From positions 1 through 64,000 of the forward strand of contig JANRKF010000026.1 of assembly GCA_033763575.1 (NCBI GenBank): a stretch of DNA of 64,000 nucleotides. Direction: 5' to 3'. Shown piece after piece: positions 48,581 to 57,547 of this stretch. Every line of letters starts with the position of its first letter. Position 1 is the first letter of the stretch. A program made the position numbers and the translations under genes. A model generated the notes under the pieces. It saw only the letters and a list, made by a program, of their open reading frames with translations, searched no databases and had not been told where the DNA came from. The stretch is from JANRKF01 sp033763575. Its GTDB lineage: Bacteria; Pseudomonadota; Alphaproteobacteria; Rickettsiales; SXRF01.

Positions 48581-48640
48581 CCCCGCACTTGTTGCGGGGT
48601 CTGGTTCTAATGATATACCGGACCCCGCCATTCGGCGGGG
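48581..48640. repeat. Double-hairpin palindromic element between sucC and sucD
   Basis: CCCCGCACTTGTTGCGGGG (48581-48599) and CCCCGCCATTCGGCGGGG (48623-48640). Same layout and spacing as the copy in atpG. Ends 5 nt from the sucC stop. Confidence 0.92.
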
Positions 48641-48644
48641 CTGG

Positions 48645-49847
48645 CTACGCCGCCTTCTTTTTCACTGCGCCGACAATTTTTTCTGCGGCATCGGCAAGGT
48701 TATCCGCCGGGGTGATGGCAAGGCCGGAAGAAGCGAGCATCTTCTTGCCCAGCTCCACATTGGTGCCTTCCAGCCGCACCACCAGCGGGATGTTGAGATT
48801 AACTTCCTTGGCCGCCGAGATAATGCCTTCGGCGATAATATCGCAACGCATGATGCCGCCGAAAATATTGACGAGGATACCTTTCACATTCGGATCGGAT
48901 AAAATCAATTTGAACGCTTCGCCGACTTTTTCCTTGGTGGCGCCGCCGCCGACATCGAGGAAGTTGGCGGGTGCCGAGCCGTAAAGCTGGATGATGTCCA
49001 TCGTCGCCATGGCAAGGCCGGCGCCGTTCACCATGCAGCCGATATTGCCGTCCATTTTCACATAGCTAAGACCGAATTTCGCGGCTTTCTGCTCCAGCGG
49101 GTCTTCCTCATCCGGATCGCGCAGCGTGATGATATCGGGATGGCGGAAGAGCGCATTTTCATCGAAATTGAATTTCGCATCGAGCGCCACCAGCTCGCCG
49201 CCATCGGTGATGACGAGCGGATTGATTTCCACCTGCGATGCATCGGTATCCACAAAACAGGCATAAATCGCATTGATGAATTGCTCGAATTTTCCGTGCA
49301 GTTCTTTCGGGATTTTGAGGCCAAACGCCAGCTTACGGGCATGGTGCGGCCAGATGCCCGCCGCCGGATCAATCGAAAGCTTAATCAGTTTCTCCGGATG
49401 TTTTTCCGCCACTTCCTCGATATCCATCCCGCCTTCGGTGGAGGCGATGAAGGTGATGCGCGAAGTCGCACGGTCCACCACGAGGGAGAGATAAAGTTCT
49501 TTCTTGATGCCCGTGCCTTCTTCGACATAGACGCGGCGCACCAGGCGGCCTTCCGGGCCGGTTTGATGCGTGACCAGCGTATTACCGAGCATCGCCTTAG
49601 AAAAGCCTTCCACTTCCTCCAGCGTTTTAGACAGCTTCACGCCACCAATACCGCCGCTGGCCGCTTCCGCAAACTTTCCTTTGCCGCGCCCGCCGGCATG
49701 AATCTGCGCCTTGACCACCCACAGCTTACCGCCAAGATTCTGCGCGCCCGCCACCGCCTCTTTCGGCGTATAGGCCACATGACCTTTCGGGATCGGCACA
49801 TTATATTTCGCCAGCACCTGTTTGGCCTGGTATTCATGGATGTTCAT
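48645..49847 (-). CDS. sucC: Succinyl-CoA synthetase subunit beta
   Basis: 400 residues, ATP-grasp. MNIHEYQAKQVLAKYNVPIPKG start, WVVKAQIHAGGRGKG, and NIFGGIMRCDIIAEGI near the C-terminus. AAGGAGTAT lies upstream. Standard length and no insertion. mdh-sucC-sucD in this order is typical of alphaproteobacteria (usually followed by sucA, not here). Confidence 0.97.
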   Translation of the reverse strand: MNIHEYQAKQVLAKYNVPIPKGHVAYTPKEAVAGAQNLGGKLWVVKAQIHAGGRGKGKFAEAASGGIGGVKLSKTLEEVEGFSKAMLGNTLVTHQTGPEGRLVRRVYVEEGTGIKKELYLSLVVDRATSRITFIASTEGGMDIEEVAEKHPEKLIKLSIDPAAGIWPHHARKLAFGLKIPKELHGKFEQFINAIYACFVDTDASQVEINPLVITDGGELVALDAKFNFDENALFRHPDIITLRDPDEEDPLEQKAAKFGLSYVKMDGNIGCMVNGAGLAMATMDIIQLYGSAPANFLDVGGGATKEKVGEAFKLILSDPNVKGILVNIFGGIMRCDIIAEGIISAAKEVNLNIPLVVRLEGTNVELGKKMLASSGLAITPADNLADAAEKIVGAVKKKAA

Positions 49848-49914
49848 TTTCTTATACTCCTTCTAATCGCGACTGCGAGTAGGGTTGGTGTGGCGGCTAC
49901 GAGCAGTCGCGCAC

Positions 49915-50862
49915 TTATAATTTAATTCCTTCGCACAAGCCTTTGACTGCTGCCACGGACTTATCGAACATCGCTTTCTCCTCCGAACTGAGGGAGATTT
50001 CAACTACTTTTTCGACACCGCCGCTACCAATCACCGCAGGTACGCCGACATAGAGATCTTTCACGCCGAACTCACCATTCAAATGCGCGGCAACGGGAAG
50101 GATGCGTTTTTTGTCATAGATATAGGCTTCCGCCATGCGGATGGCGGACGCGGCAGGCGCATAAAACGCCGAGCCGGTTTTGAGCAAATTGACGATTTCC
50201 GCACCACCGTCACGCGTGCGCTGGACGATTTTATCAAGCGCCTCCTGCTTGATCGAGCCTTGCTTCACAAATTCTGGAAGCGGAATGCCGGAAATCGTCG
50301 TGTAACCAACGACAGGCACCATGGTATCGCCATGGCCGCCAAGCACGAAGGCATTGATATCGGCAATGGAAACGTTCAGCGCTTCCGAGAGGAAGAAGGC
50401 AAAGCGCGAGCTATCGAGCACGCCCGCCATGCCCACCACTTTATTCGCTGGCAGGCCGGAAACTTTCTGCATCACATAGACCATCGCATCGAGCGGGTTG
50501 GTGATGACGATGACAAACGCGTTCGGCGCGTGTTTTTTGATATTCTCAGCCACGGTTTTGATGATGCCGGTATTGATCGCCACCAGGTCGTCGCGGCTCA
50601 TGCCCGGTTTGCGCGGCACACCGGCGGTCACGATAATTACGTCCGCGCCCTTGATGTCGGCATAATCATTGGTGCCTTTCAAATGCACATCATGGCCATC
50701 CACCGCGCTGGACTGCGAAATATCGAGCGCCTTGCCCTGCGGCAGGCCTTCGGCGATATCGAACAATACCACGTCACCGAGATTCTTCGTTTCGCAGAGA
50801 TGGGCGAGCGTTCCGCCGATCATACCGGCGCCGATCAGTGCGATTTTTTTCCGTGCAGCCAT
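49915..50862 (-). CDS. mdh: Malate dehydrogenase (LDH-like type)
   Basis: 315 residues from MAARKKIALIGAGMIGG, with GAGGA 9 nt upstream; an ATG three codons earlier would touch that site. NAD-binding GAGMIGG, substrate arginines in AGVPRKPGMSRDD and the catalytic histidine in VLGGHGDTMVPV. Oxidises malate to oxaloacetate with NAD+. Precedes sucCD on the same strand with 67 nt between. Confidence 0.96.
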   Translation of the reverse strand: MAARKKIALIGAGMIGGTLAHLCETKNLGDVVLFDIAEGLPQGKALDISQSSAVDGHDVHLKGTNDYADIKGADVIIVTAGVPRKPGMSRDDLVAINTGIIKTVAENIKKHAPNAFVIVITNPLDAMVYVMQKVSGLPANKVVGMAGVLDSSRFAFFLSEALNVSIADINAFVLGGHGDTMVPVVGYTTISGIPLPEFVKQGSIKQEALDKIVQRTRDGGAEIVNLLKTGSAFYAPAASAIRMAEAYIYDKKRILPVAAHLNGEFGVKDLYVGVPAVIGSGGVEKVVEISLSSEEKAMFDKSVAAVKGLCEGIKL

Positions 50863-50958
50863 AGATATCATTCCTCTTCATGTTAAAGAAGCACCGAGCA
50901 TAGAGCGTTGGATTTAAGAGAAGGTTAATAACGCAAGTTATATTCCGGGACAACCCGC

Positions 50959-52683
50959 CTAATCCCGGCGAAGATACACATCCAGCCAGCTTCCCATTGG
51001 GCTCTCCACCGGGAACAGGGCCGGGCGCGACTGGCCGTCAACCATCAAGGTTGCATGATATACTTTTCGTTCTTCCATGAATTTTTCATCTTTAGAAGTG
51101 ATGATGGAGCCTATTTTCCGGTAATGCGTCCATAGCGCGGCAAACTCAGCATTATCCGCGAGCATGATATCAAGCGCCACCGGCAGGCAATGCTCCCCAA
51201 GCTCCCTGAAAGCATGGCGTGTGCTGACAAATACCAGCCGTGGCGGCGTCTTTTCAAAAAAACGCAGGACGGAATCATAATAATACGCCTCGGCTTTTTG
51301 CCATTCATCATATTCGCCGCGACTCAGAAACAGGGCTTTACGATCGGCCATATCGACCAGCGGACGAACGGTATGGAATACCGGGTAGGGCTGCTTCTCA
51401 CGCGAGAGCAAAGGAATGAGCGTATGCTCCACGCTTTCCGACATAATATAAATCGGCTCATGCGGGGCATAGCGCTGGGTATACTCCAGCACCGCCTCGC
51501 TCACCACATCGCGTGCCGGCACATGCGGCGAGAGCATATAAATGAAATCGTTAACCCGGAAAATAGTCACGCTGGCCAGCACACAGGCCACACCTGCAAC
51601 ACCCTTCCCCACCCATCCGATACTATGCCGGACCGGAAGCGGCGCATATAAAAAAAGCAGAAGTGAATAGAGCAGCAGGACGGCGATGAAAAAAACCAGC
51701 AGCGATTTCTGGTCATAGGAGAGTAAAAGCTCGGAATATAAAACCATGCATTGCGCGACCATGGCGGCCATGAAAACGCCGGTCGACAGGCGCGGTTCCG
51801 ATACACGCCGCACCGCCAGCTGCCACAGCAAGAGCGGCAACAAATAAAGCAGGGTGGTTATAAAATTATCCACCCAGCCGACCCAGCCGATCATCGCCGC
51901 CGAATAATAAATAACAAAATAGAAAAGCCCTTCTAAATAACCTGAGAAGAAGAAGGGCAGGATGAGCGCATCGCCGATCACCACCACCAATGCCGCAAGA
52001 TAGTTGGATAGGCGAAACCATATTTTCCATGACCGCATCCGCCAGGCAAGATAAAACTCCGTCACCAGGAAAAATAAGGCGTAGTGCGGCTTAAGAAGGA
52101 TCACCAGCCCCTGAAAAACACCTGTTACATAGTTCATTGTCGGAGGAAGGTTTGTTTTCTCAATACGCAGATGCAGGGAAAAAATATACGGCAATACCAG
52201 GCAAATGAAGGGCAGGCTTTTGGTCGTCCATTCGAAGAAGCAAAAGCTGAAGGCGCAGAATATCGCGATGATGATTGCGTTATAACGCAGCGGCGTCGAC
52301 CATTCCTTGCTCCCGCGAATAAGTAGATGCACGAGGCCCACACTGAGCAGACAGAGCAGGCCGATGAACAGTTTTGCGCTCACGACATCAGGCGCGCCCA
52401 GCCATCTTCCCATCATCAGCGGCAGCGCGTAAAGCCCCACCGCAAACGGCGTGTTATATTCGAAGAAATCGGTGAAATAATGCTCGCCGTCCAGCATCCG
52501 CCCGGCCAGGAAAATATAGACATTCCCATCACCCGGCAACGAATAGAAAAAGGTAGCCGCAAATCTGATCGAAAAAAAGAACAGCCCGACCGACCAGCCG
52601 AAGGCCCGCGTCGTCTCCATGCACGCGCACAATCCATCAACCCGGCGTATCAGCTTTTGCCTGAAAACAAACAATCTCTCCAT
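50959..52683 (-). CDS. Polytopic membrane protein, GT-C/ArnT-like glycosyltransferase candidate
   Basis: 574 residues with about 10-12 hydrophobic segments over residues 25-385, then a soluble domain of about 190 residues. After the first segment the motif GDGNVYIFLAGRMLDGEHYFTDFFEYNTPFAVGLYALP resembles the first external loop of PMT/ArnT-type transferases, whose acidic residues are catalytic. The lipid-linked donor and target are unknown. Isolated on the minus strand, 82 nt downstream of mlaF and 96 nt upstream of mdh. Alternative: an uncharacterised DUF of similar topology. Confidence 0.72.
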   Translation of the reverse strand: MERLFVFRQKLIRRVDGLCACMETTRAFGWSVGLFFFSIRFAATFFYSLPGDGNVYIFLAGRMLDGEHYFTDFFEYNTPFAVGLYALPLMMGRWLGAPDVVSAKLFIGLLCLLSVGLVHLLIRGSKEWSTPLRYNAIIIAIFCAFSFCFFEWTTKSLPFICLVLPYIFSLHLRIEKTNLPPTMNYVTGVFQGLVILLKPHYALFFLVTEFYLAWRMRSWKIWFRLSNYLAALVVVIGDALILPFFFSGYLEGLFYFVIYYSAAMIGWVGWVDNFITTLLYLLPLLLWQLAVRRVSEPRLSTGVFMAAMVAQCMVLYSELLLSYDQKSLLVFFIAVLLLYSLLLFLYAPLPVRHSIGWVGKGVAGVACVLASVTIFRVNDFIYMLSPHVPARDVVSEAVLEYTQRYAPHEPIYIMSESVEHTLIPLLSREKQPYPVFHTVRPLVDMADRKALFLSRGEYDEWQKAEAYYYDSVLRFFEKTPPRLVFVSTRHAFRELGEHCLPVALDIMLADNAEFAALWTHYRKIGSIITSKDEKFMEERKVYHATLMVDGQSRPALFPVESPMGSWLDVYLRRD

Positions 52684-52766
52684 GCCACCGGCATAACGGA
52701 AAAAGCGCCGGCTGTCACTATGAGCGTGAATGGAAAAATGAAGCCGTCATGGACGGTGATTTACCC

Positions 52767-53534
52767 TTATTTCACCCCGACCGTAATCGGACCTTCGGCG
52801 CGGCCATGGATGAACTGGTCGACGAATTCGTTGCCGCTGCGTTCGATCTCGCGCACTTCGCCCTGCCAGATAATTTTACCCTGATAAATCATTGCGACGC
52901 GGTGGGCGATGCGGCGGACCGAGGCCATGTCGTGGGTGATGGTGAGCGTAGTAGCGCCCAGCTCCTTCGAGCATTTGACGATGAGCTGGTTGATGACATC
53001 GGCCATGATGGGGTCGAGGCCGGTCGTCGGCTCATCGAACAGGATAATTTCCGGACTTACGGCAATGGCACGGGCCAGCGCCACCCGTTTCTGCATGCCG
53101 CCGGAAAGCTCGGAAGGGGAGAGACCCGCCACATCGGCGGAAAGCCCTACCTGCTGCAGCTTGGCGACCGCAAGCTCCTTGGCTTCGGCACGGTTCATCT
53201 GGTGATTTTGCAAAAGCGCGAAGGAAATATTTTCCCATACCGGCAGCGAATCGAACAGCGCGCCGCCCTGAAACAACATGCCGAATTTACGCATGATCTC
53301 CTGACGCTCGCTCCGCGAAAGCCTGGTGACTTCCTTGCCGTCGATTTTGATCGATCCCTTATCCGGTGTGATAAGGCCGAGAATGCACTTGATAAGCACC
53401 GATTTGCCCGAACCGGAGCCGCCAATGACTACCAGCGACTCCCCCACGTTCACGGTGAGGTCAATGCCGTCCAGCACTTTTTTCGCGCCGAAGGATTTAT
53501 ATAAGCCGGAAACTTCTATTTTTGGAGAGGTCAT
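52767..53534 (-). CDS. mlaF: Phospholipid ABC transporter ATPase MlaF
   Basis: 255 residues. Walker A GGSGSGKSVLIKCILGL, signature LSGGMQKRVALARAIA and Walker B IILFDEPTTGLDPI; FGMLFQGGALFDSLPVWENI is diagnostic for the Mla/Mce ATPases. Energises retrograde phospholipid transport with MlaE and MlaD. In most genomes its gene directly follows mlaE; here an ORF6N gene lies between. mlaD is not present within the window. Confidence 0.93.
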   Translation of the reverse strand: MTSPKIEVSGLYKSFGAKKVLDGIDLTVNVGESLVVIGGSGSGKSVLIKCILGLITPDKGSIKIDGKEVTRLSRSERQEIMRKFGMLFQGGALFDSLPVWENISFALLQNHQMNRAEAKELAVAKLQQVGLSADVAGLSPSELSGGMQKRVALARAIAVSPEIILFDEPTTGLDPIMADVINQLIVKCSKELGATTLTITHDMASVRRIAHRVAMIYQGKIIWQGEVREIERSGNEFVDQFIHGRAEGPITVGVK

Positions 53535-53540
53535 GGGCGA

Positions 53541-54068
53541 TTACCGCTTTGCTTTTGCTTTGGCGTCATCACGAAGAAAACCAATTTTACGCGATTGATA
53601 AGGCTTGGCTTCCGGCGCAGAAGCAAGCTCTTTGAGCAGATCAAACAAATAACCGATTTGTTTTTCATGCTCGGAGAGTTTTTTCATGACGGCTGACTGG
53701 TTGCCAGTAAGTTCGCGCAATTTCAAAAATGCTTCGATGACGGTGATGCTTACTTTGATGGCGGTTTTCGAGTTGAGCACGTTCGCTGCTTGCAGCGTTC
53801 CATGCTCGGTGAAGGCGTAGGGCGGGACCCTTGTTTTGGTGTAATTTGTGGTCGCAAATTGCGACCGCAAAAATTCAAGCTCTTGATTTGTAAGCTGAAA
53901 CATGAAGTTTTTAGGGAAGCGATCAAGATTACGTTTCACCTGCTCATTCAGACGCTTGGTGGGAACGCCGTAAAGTTCGGCGAGGTCTGAATCCAGCAGC
54001 ACTTTCTGGCCGCGAATCAACAGGATTTTTCGTTCAACGCGTTGCAATGGGATGAGCGTACTGGTCAT
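53541..54068 (-). CDS. ORF6N domain DNA-binding protein inserted in the mla operon
   Basis: 175 residues. ORF6N domain at about 12-95: RVERKILLIRGQKVLLDSDLAELYGVPTKRLNEQVKRNLDRFPKNFMFQLT...PPYAFTEHG, followed by a helical C-terminus (KLRELTGNQSAVMKKLSEHEKQIGYLFDLLKEL). The family is common in phages and mobile elements and is thought to bind DNA. It overlaps mlaE by ATGA and ends 6 nt before mlaF, so operon continuity is kept. Both it and mlaF start ATGACC. Confidence 0.88.
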   Translation of the reverse strand: MTSTLIPLQRVERKILLIRGQKVLLDSDLAELYGVPTKRLNEQVKRNLDRFPKNFMFQLTNQELEFLRSQFATTNYTKTRVPPYAFTEHGTLQAANVLNSKTAIKVSITVIEAFLKLRELTGNQSAVMKKLSEHEKQIGYLFDLLKELASAPEAKPYQSRKIGFLRDDAKAKAKR

Positions 54069-54838
54069 TTGGAAAAGAACACGGCGGTGAGGAAATAGTT
54101 GGAAAGAAGGATGAGGATCGAGGCGGAGACCACGGCATGGGTGGTGGCGGCACCCACGCCTTGCGCACCGCCTTTGGAATGGAAACCGTGATAGCAGCCC
54201 ATGAGCGAGATGATGAAACCGAACGCCGAGGCCTTCACCAATCCGGAGACGACGTCCTTGGTTTCTAAAAATTCCACGGTGCTTTTCAAATACGGCCCGG
54301 GCGCAAATCCCAGCTCCTGGATGGAGACGAGATAGCCGCCGAACACGCCGATAACGTCGCCGACGGCAACCAGCACCGGCAGCATGGCAAGCCCGGCGAG
54401 CAGGCGCGGCAGCACCAGATATTTATGCGGGTCGGTGGATAAGGTGGTGAGCGCATCGATCTGTTCGGTCACGCGCATGGTGCCGATCTCGGCCGCGTAG
54501 GCAGCACCGATGCGGCCAGCGACCATCAACCCGGCCATGACCGGGCCCAGCTCGCGGGTGATGGCGAGCACCACCACGATGGCAATCGAGCTTTCGGCAT
54601 TAAAGCGCGAAAAGCCGGAATAGGTTTGGAGCGCCAGCGCCGCGCCGGTGAACATCGCCGTCATGCCGACCACCGGTAGCGAATAATAGCCCAGCTCGAT
54701 CAGCTGTTTACGCAGTTGCTTGATGTAAAAAGGCGGGCGGAAAAGACCGCTCATCGCCGCCCAGACAAAAAGGGTGAGCCGCCCCGTCGCCTCAAGGAAT
54801 CCAATAAAAAAACGACCAGTCAGGGCAAGGAAGTTCAT
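54065..54838 (-). CDS. mlaE: Phospholipid ABC transporter permease MlaE
   Basis: 257 residues, MlaE/YrbE family. Core MTAMFTGAALALQTYSGFSRFNAESSIAIVVVLAITRELGPVMAGLMVAGRIGAAYAAEIGTMRVTEQIDAL is characteristic. Five or six membrane segments. Works with MlaF in outer membrane lipid asymmetry. Its ATG lies 15 nt beyond a heptamer array with no clear ribosome binding site, downstream of alr. Confidence 0.93.
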   Translation of the reverse strand: MNFLALTGRFFIGFLEATGRLTLFVWAAMSGLFRPPFYIKQLRKQLIELGYYSLPVVGMTAMFTGAALALQTYSGFSRFNAESSIAIVVVLAITRELGPVMAGLMVAGRIGAAYAAEIGTMRVTEQIDALTTLSTDPHKYLVLPRLLAGLAMLPVLVAVGDVIGVFGGYLVSIQELGFAPGPYLKSTVEFLETKDVVSGLVKASAFGFIISLMGCYHGFHSKGGAQGVGAATTHAVVSASILILLSNYFLTAVFFSK

Positions 54839-54852
54839 GATATAATCACGGG

Positions 54853-54940
54853 CTATGAGTCATGTGTCATGCGTTTCTAACAAATCATGCGAAACTGCGC
54901 AACCAACAACTCATGACCCGCAACCCATGACTCATGACTC
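54853..54940. repeat. Heptamer hairpin array between alr and mlaE (CATGACT family)
   Basis: Left arm CTATGAGTCATGTGTCATG; right arm in exact sevens ACTCATG, ACCCGCA, ACCCATG, ACTCATG, ACTCGG. It includes the alr stop codon and its last residues (TES). Same family as 45756-45850. Confidence 0.92.
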
Positions 54941-55996
54941 GGTATAAATCCGCCTCACCCGCCGACCAATGCGCGTGAAAACTTCATAGCCGATGGTGCC
55001 GCACTGTTCGGCGATGTCGTCGACCGTTTGCCCGACATTGATGAATTCGGCGCGGCTATTTTCAGTAATGGCGGAGGCTGGAACCTGCGAGACATCGAGC
55101 GCGATCATATCCATCGAGATGCGGCCAACGATCGGCACTTTATGCCCGGCGATAAACGCAACGCCGCGATTGCTTAAGCTTCGGAAATAGCCGTCGGAAT
55201 AGCCAAGCCCGACGATGGCGATGCGCGCATTTTTCCCGGCCTCGAAGGTGGCGCCGTATCCCACCGATTCATCGCGGTCGAGCTCGCGAATCTGCAGGAT
55301 GGGGGCGGATAAGGTGGCGACATGCCGCATCGGGTTTTCGCCGGCGACGGGGTTGATTCCGTAAAGCGCGCAGCCCGGCCTTCCGAGGTCGAAATGATAC
55401 TCATCCGGCAGGAAAAGACCCGATGAATTGGCGAAAGAAACCGGCGCATTGGGGAAATATTTTTGTGCTTCTTTCAGCCGCAAAAGCTGCTCGGCATTTT
55501 TGGGATGCGCCGGGTCATTGGCGCAGGAGAGGTGGGAGAGGAGAAGCAGGGGTTGGGGATTAGGGATTGGGGATTGGGAAAGAAATTTTCCGATGTCGGT
55601 TTCGCTCAATCCAAGGCGCGTCATGCCTGTATCTACGTGAACAAAATATTTTCTGACACCTGCCACCTGACACCTGTCGCCTTGTTCCAGATCATTTGCC
55701 ACCGGAATAATATTATGCGCCTTGAATTCGGTTTCTTCCCCCTTAAAAATGCCGTTGAACACGGCGATGTCGGCTTTAGGGAGCGTGCCGCGCAGCTCCA
55801 TCGCCTCATCGAGCGTGGCGACGAAAAATAATGTGCAGCCTTCGGCGGCCAGCGCCTTGCTTACTTCAGCAACGCCGAGGCCGTAGGCATTCGCCTTCAC
55901 CACGGAAGCGATGCTTTTTTTAGCGTGGCGGTTTTTGAGGAGCTGGTAGTTGGCGCGAAGTGCGGACAAATTTACCGAGAGGGTGGCGCTAGCCAT
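54932..55996 (-). CDS. alr: Alanine racemase, two array-derived insertions
   Basis: 354 residues, makes D-alanine for peptidoglycan. PLP lysine is Lys34 in VVKANAYGLG; the second-base tyrosine lies in VGYGATFEAG. HVDTGMTRLGL and LSHLSCANDP surround the substrate site. Two foreign stretches flank them: GDRCQVAGVRK (about 106-116, GACACCT array) and SQSPIPNPQPLLL (about 140-152, GGGGATT array), each on a connection between barrel elements. Overlaps dnaB by 8 nt. The C-terminal TES and stop are array-derived as well. Confidence 0.94.
   Translation of the reverse strand: MASATLSVNLSALRANYQLLKNRHAKKSIASVVKANAYGLGVAEVSKALAAEGCTLFFVATLDEAMELRGTLPKADIAVFNGIFKGEETEFKAHNIIPVANDLEQGDRCQVAGVRKYFVHVDTGMTRLGLSETDIGKFLSQSPIPNPQPLLLLSHLSCANDPAHPKNAEQLLRLKEAQKYFPNAPVSFANSSGLFLPDEYHFDLGRPGCALYGINPVAGENPMRHVATLSAPILQIRELDRDESVGYGATFEAGKNARIAIVGLGYSDGYFRSLSNRGVAFIAGHKVPIVGRISMDMIALDVSQVPASAITENSRAEFINVGQTVDDIAEQCGTIGYEVFTRIGRRVRRIYTES
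55548..55582. repeat. Heptamer array inside alr (GGGGATT x3-4)
   Basis: AGGGGTT, GGGGATT, AGGGATT, GGGGATT, GGGAAAG in exact 7-nt steps. Confidence 0.9.
55655..55682. repeat. Heptamer array inside alr (GACACCT x4)
   Basis: GACACCT, GCCACCT, GACACCT, GTCGCCT. Same word as the yejA-yejB hairpin at 19641-19719. Confidence 0.92.
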
Positions 55997-57479
55997 GCTG
56001 CGTTTCCAGGTTATCGAACTGGGTCAGGTTGGCGTTGAAGCGCAGCTTGACGTTGCCGATCGGGCCATTCCTGTGCTTGGCGATGATGACTTCGGCGACG
56101 TTCATGGCGCGGTCCATATCGGCCTGCCATTTGGCGTATTGGTCGGCCTTGTCCATCGGCGGCTCTTCGCGTGAGAGGTAATATTCCTCGCGGTAAATAA
56201 ACATCACCACGTCGGCATCCTGCTCGATCGAGCCGGATTCGCGCAAATCCGAAAGCTGCGGGCGTTTGTCGGGACGCTGCTCGACCGCACGCGACAACTG
56301 CGAAAGCGCGATGACCGGAATATCCAGCTCCTTGGCGATGGCCTTCAGGCCCTGGGTGATTTCGGAAACCTCTTGCACGCGGCCATCATTGGCCTTGGTG
56401 TTGCTGCCGCGCAGGAGCTGTAAATAATCCACCACCAGCATTTTGAGGTTATGCATGCGTTTCAAGCGGCGGGCGCGGGTGCGAAGCCCGGCAATGGAAA
56501 GCGCCGGTGTATCGTCGATGAAAAAAGGCATGGCGGCCATTTCGTTGCTGGTGCGTACCAGATGTGCGAAGTCGTCGCTGGAAATGGTGCCTTTGAAAAT
56601 GCTCGATGAGTTGAGCTTGCTGGCGCTGGATAAGAGACGGGTCGAGAGCTGTTCGGCCGACATTTCGAGCGAGAAAAACCCGACGCTGCCTGCGTCTTTT
56701 CCGTCCAGCCCCTTTTCCCTGGCAATCTGTTGCAGGGATTTGCAGGCGCTGTAGGCGATGTTGGTGGCGAGCGCGGTTTTGCCCATCGACGGGCGTCCGG
56801 CAAGAATGAGCAGATCGGATTTTTGCAGGCCGCCCAGCATTTTATCGAGATCGAGGAGGCCGGTGGATACGCCCACGACCCCGTCATGCTTGAAGGCGAA
56901 CTCGGCTTGTTTGATGGCGTTGATAAGCGAATGTTTGATGGCGCGGAAACCCCGGTCGCCGCTGCCTTCCACCGATAAGTTAAATAGCTTCTGTTCGGCG
57001 GATTCGATCTGTACATTCGCCGGGATGTCGATCTGGTGTTCGTAAGCGACATTCACCACTTCCTCGCCAATGGCCACCAGCTGGCGTTTGAGCGCGAGGT
57101 CGTAAATCATCTGCGAATAGTCGCTGATATTGATGACCATCACCGCGAGGCCCGCAAGCTTGGTAAGATACGCGCCGCCGCCGATATCGGAGAGCGCCTC
57201 ATCCTGGTCGAAGAAATGCTTGAGCGTGACCGGGTTGGCGATCAGCCCTTTATTATTGAATTTCTGGATGGCCTCGAAAATACGCCCGTGCAGCGGCTCG
57301 TAAAAATGCTCGGGCCGGAGCTGGTCGCCCAGATGCTGCATCGCCTCGTTATTGACCAATAGCGCGCCCAAGAGCGCTTGCTCGGCGTCGATATTGGACG
57401 GCGCTTCGCGAAAAGACAGCGATTCGCTATCGGCAGAAAGGAGTGTCTCGGCAGTGGCGGAGAGGAGGACGGAAGACAT
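55989..57479 (-). CDS. dnaB: Replicative DNA helicase DnaB
   Basis: 496 residues. N-terminal primase-interacting domain (NIDAEQALLGALLVNNEAMQHL...), a linker helix, and the RecA-like C-terminal domain with Walker A AGRPSMGKTALATN, FFSLEMSAEQLSTRLLS, VVDYLQLLRG and ALSQLSRAVEQRPDKRPQLSDLRESGSIEQDADVV. Hexameric 5'-3' helicase. No insertion despite many in neighbours. The start has no obvious ribosome binding site. Confidence 0.96.
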   Translation of the reverse strand: MSSVLLSATAETLLSADSESLSFREAPSNIDAEQALLGALLVNNEAMQHLGDQLRPEHFYEPLHGRIFEAIQKFNNKGLIANPVTLKHFFDQDEALSDIGGGAYLTKLAGLAVMVINISDYSQMIYDLALKRQLVAIGEEVVNVAYEHQIDIPANVQIESAEQKLFNLSVEGSGDRGFRAIKHSLINAIKQAEFAFKHDGVVGVSTGLLDLDKMLGGLQKSDLLILAGRPSMGKTALATNIAYSACKSLQQIAREKGLDGKDAGSVGFFSLEMSAEQLSTRLLSSASKLNSSSIFKGTISSDDFAHLVRTSNEMAAMPFFIDDTPALSIAGLRTRARRLKRMHNLKMLVVDYLQLLRGSNTKANDGRVQEVSEITQGLKAIAKELDIPVIALSQLSRAVEQRPDKRPQLSDLRESGSIEQDADVVMFIYREEYYLSREEPPMDKADQYAKWQADMDRAMNVAEVIIAKHRNGPIGNVKLRFNANLTQFDNLETQHG

Positions 57480-57547
57480 GAGCGTTCATTCGACAAATGG
57501 AGATTTGAAGGTAATCCTAGCCCCATGCCGTCCGTCATGCAAGTGGC

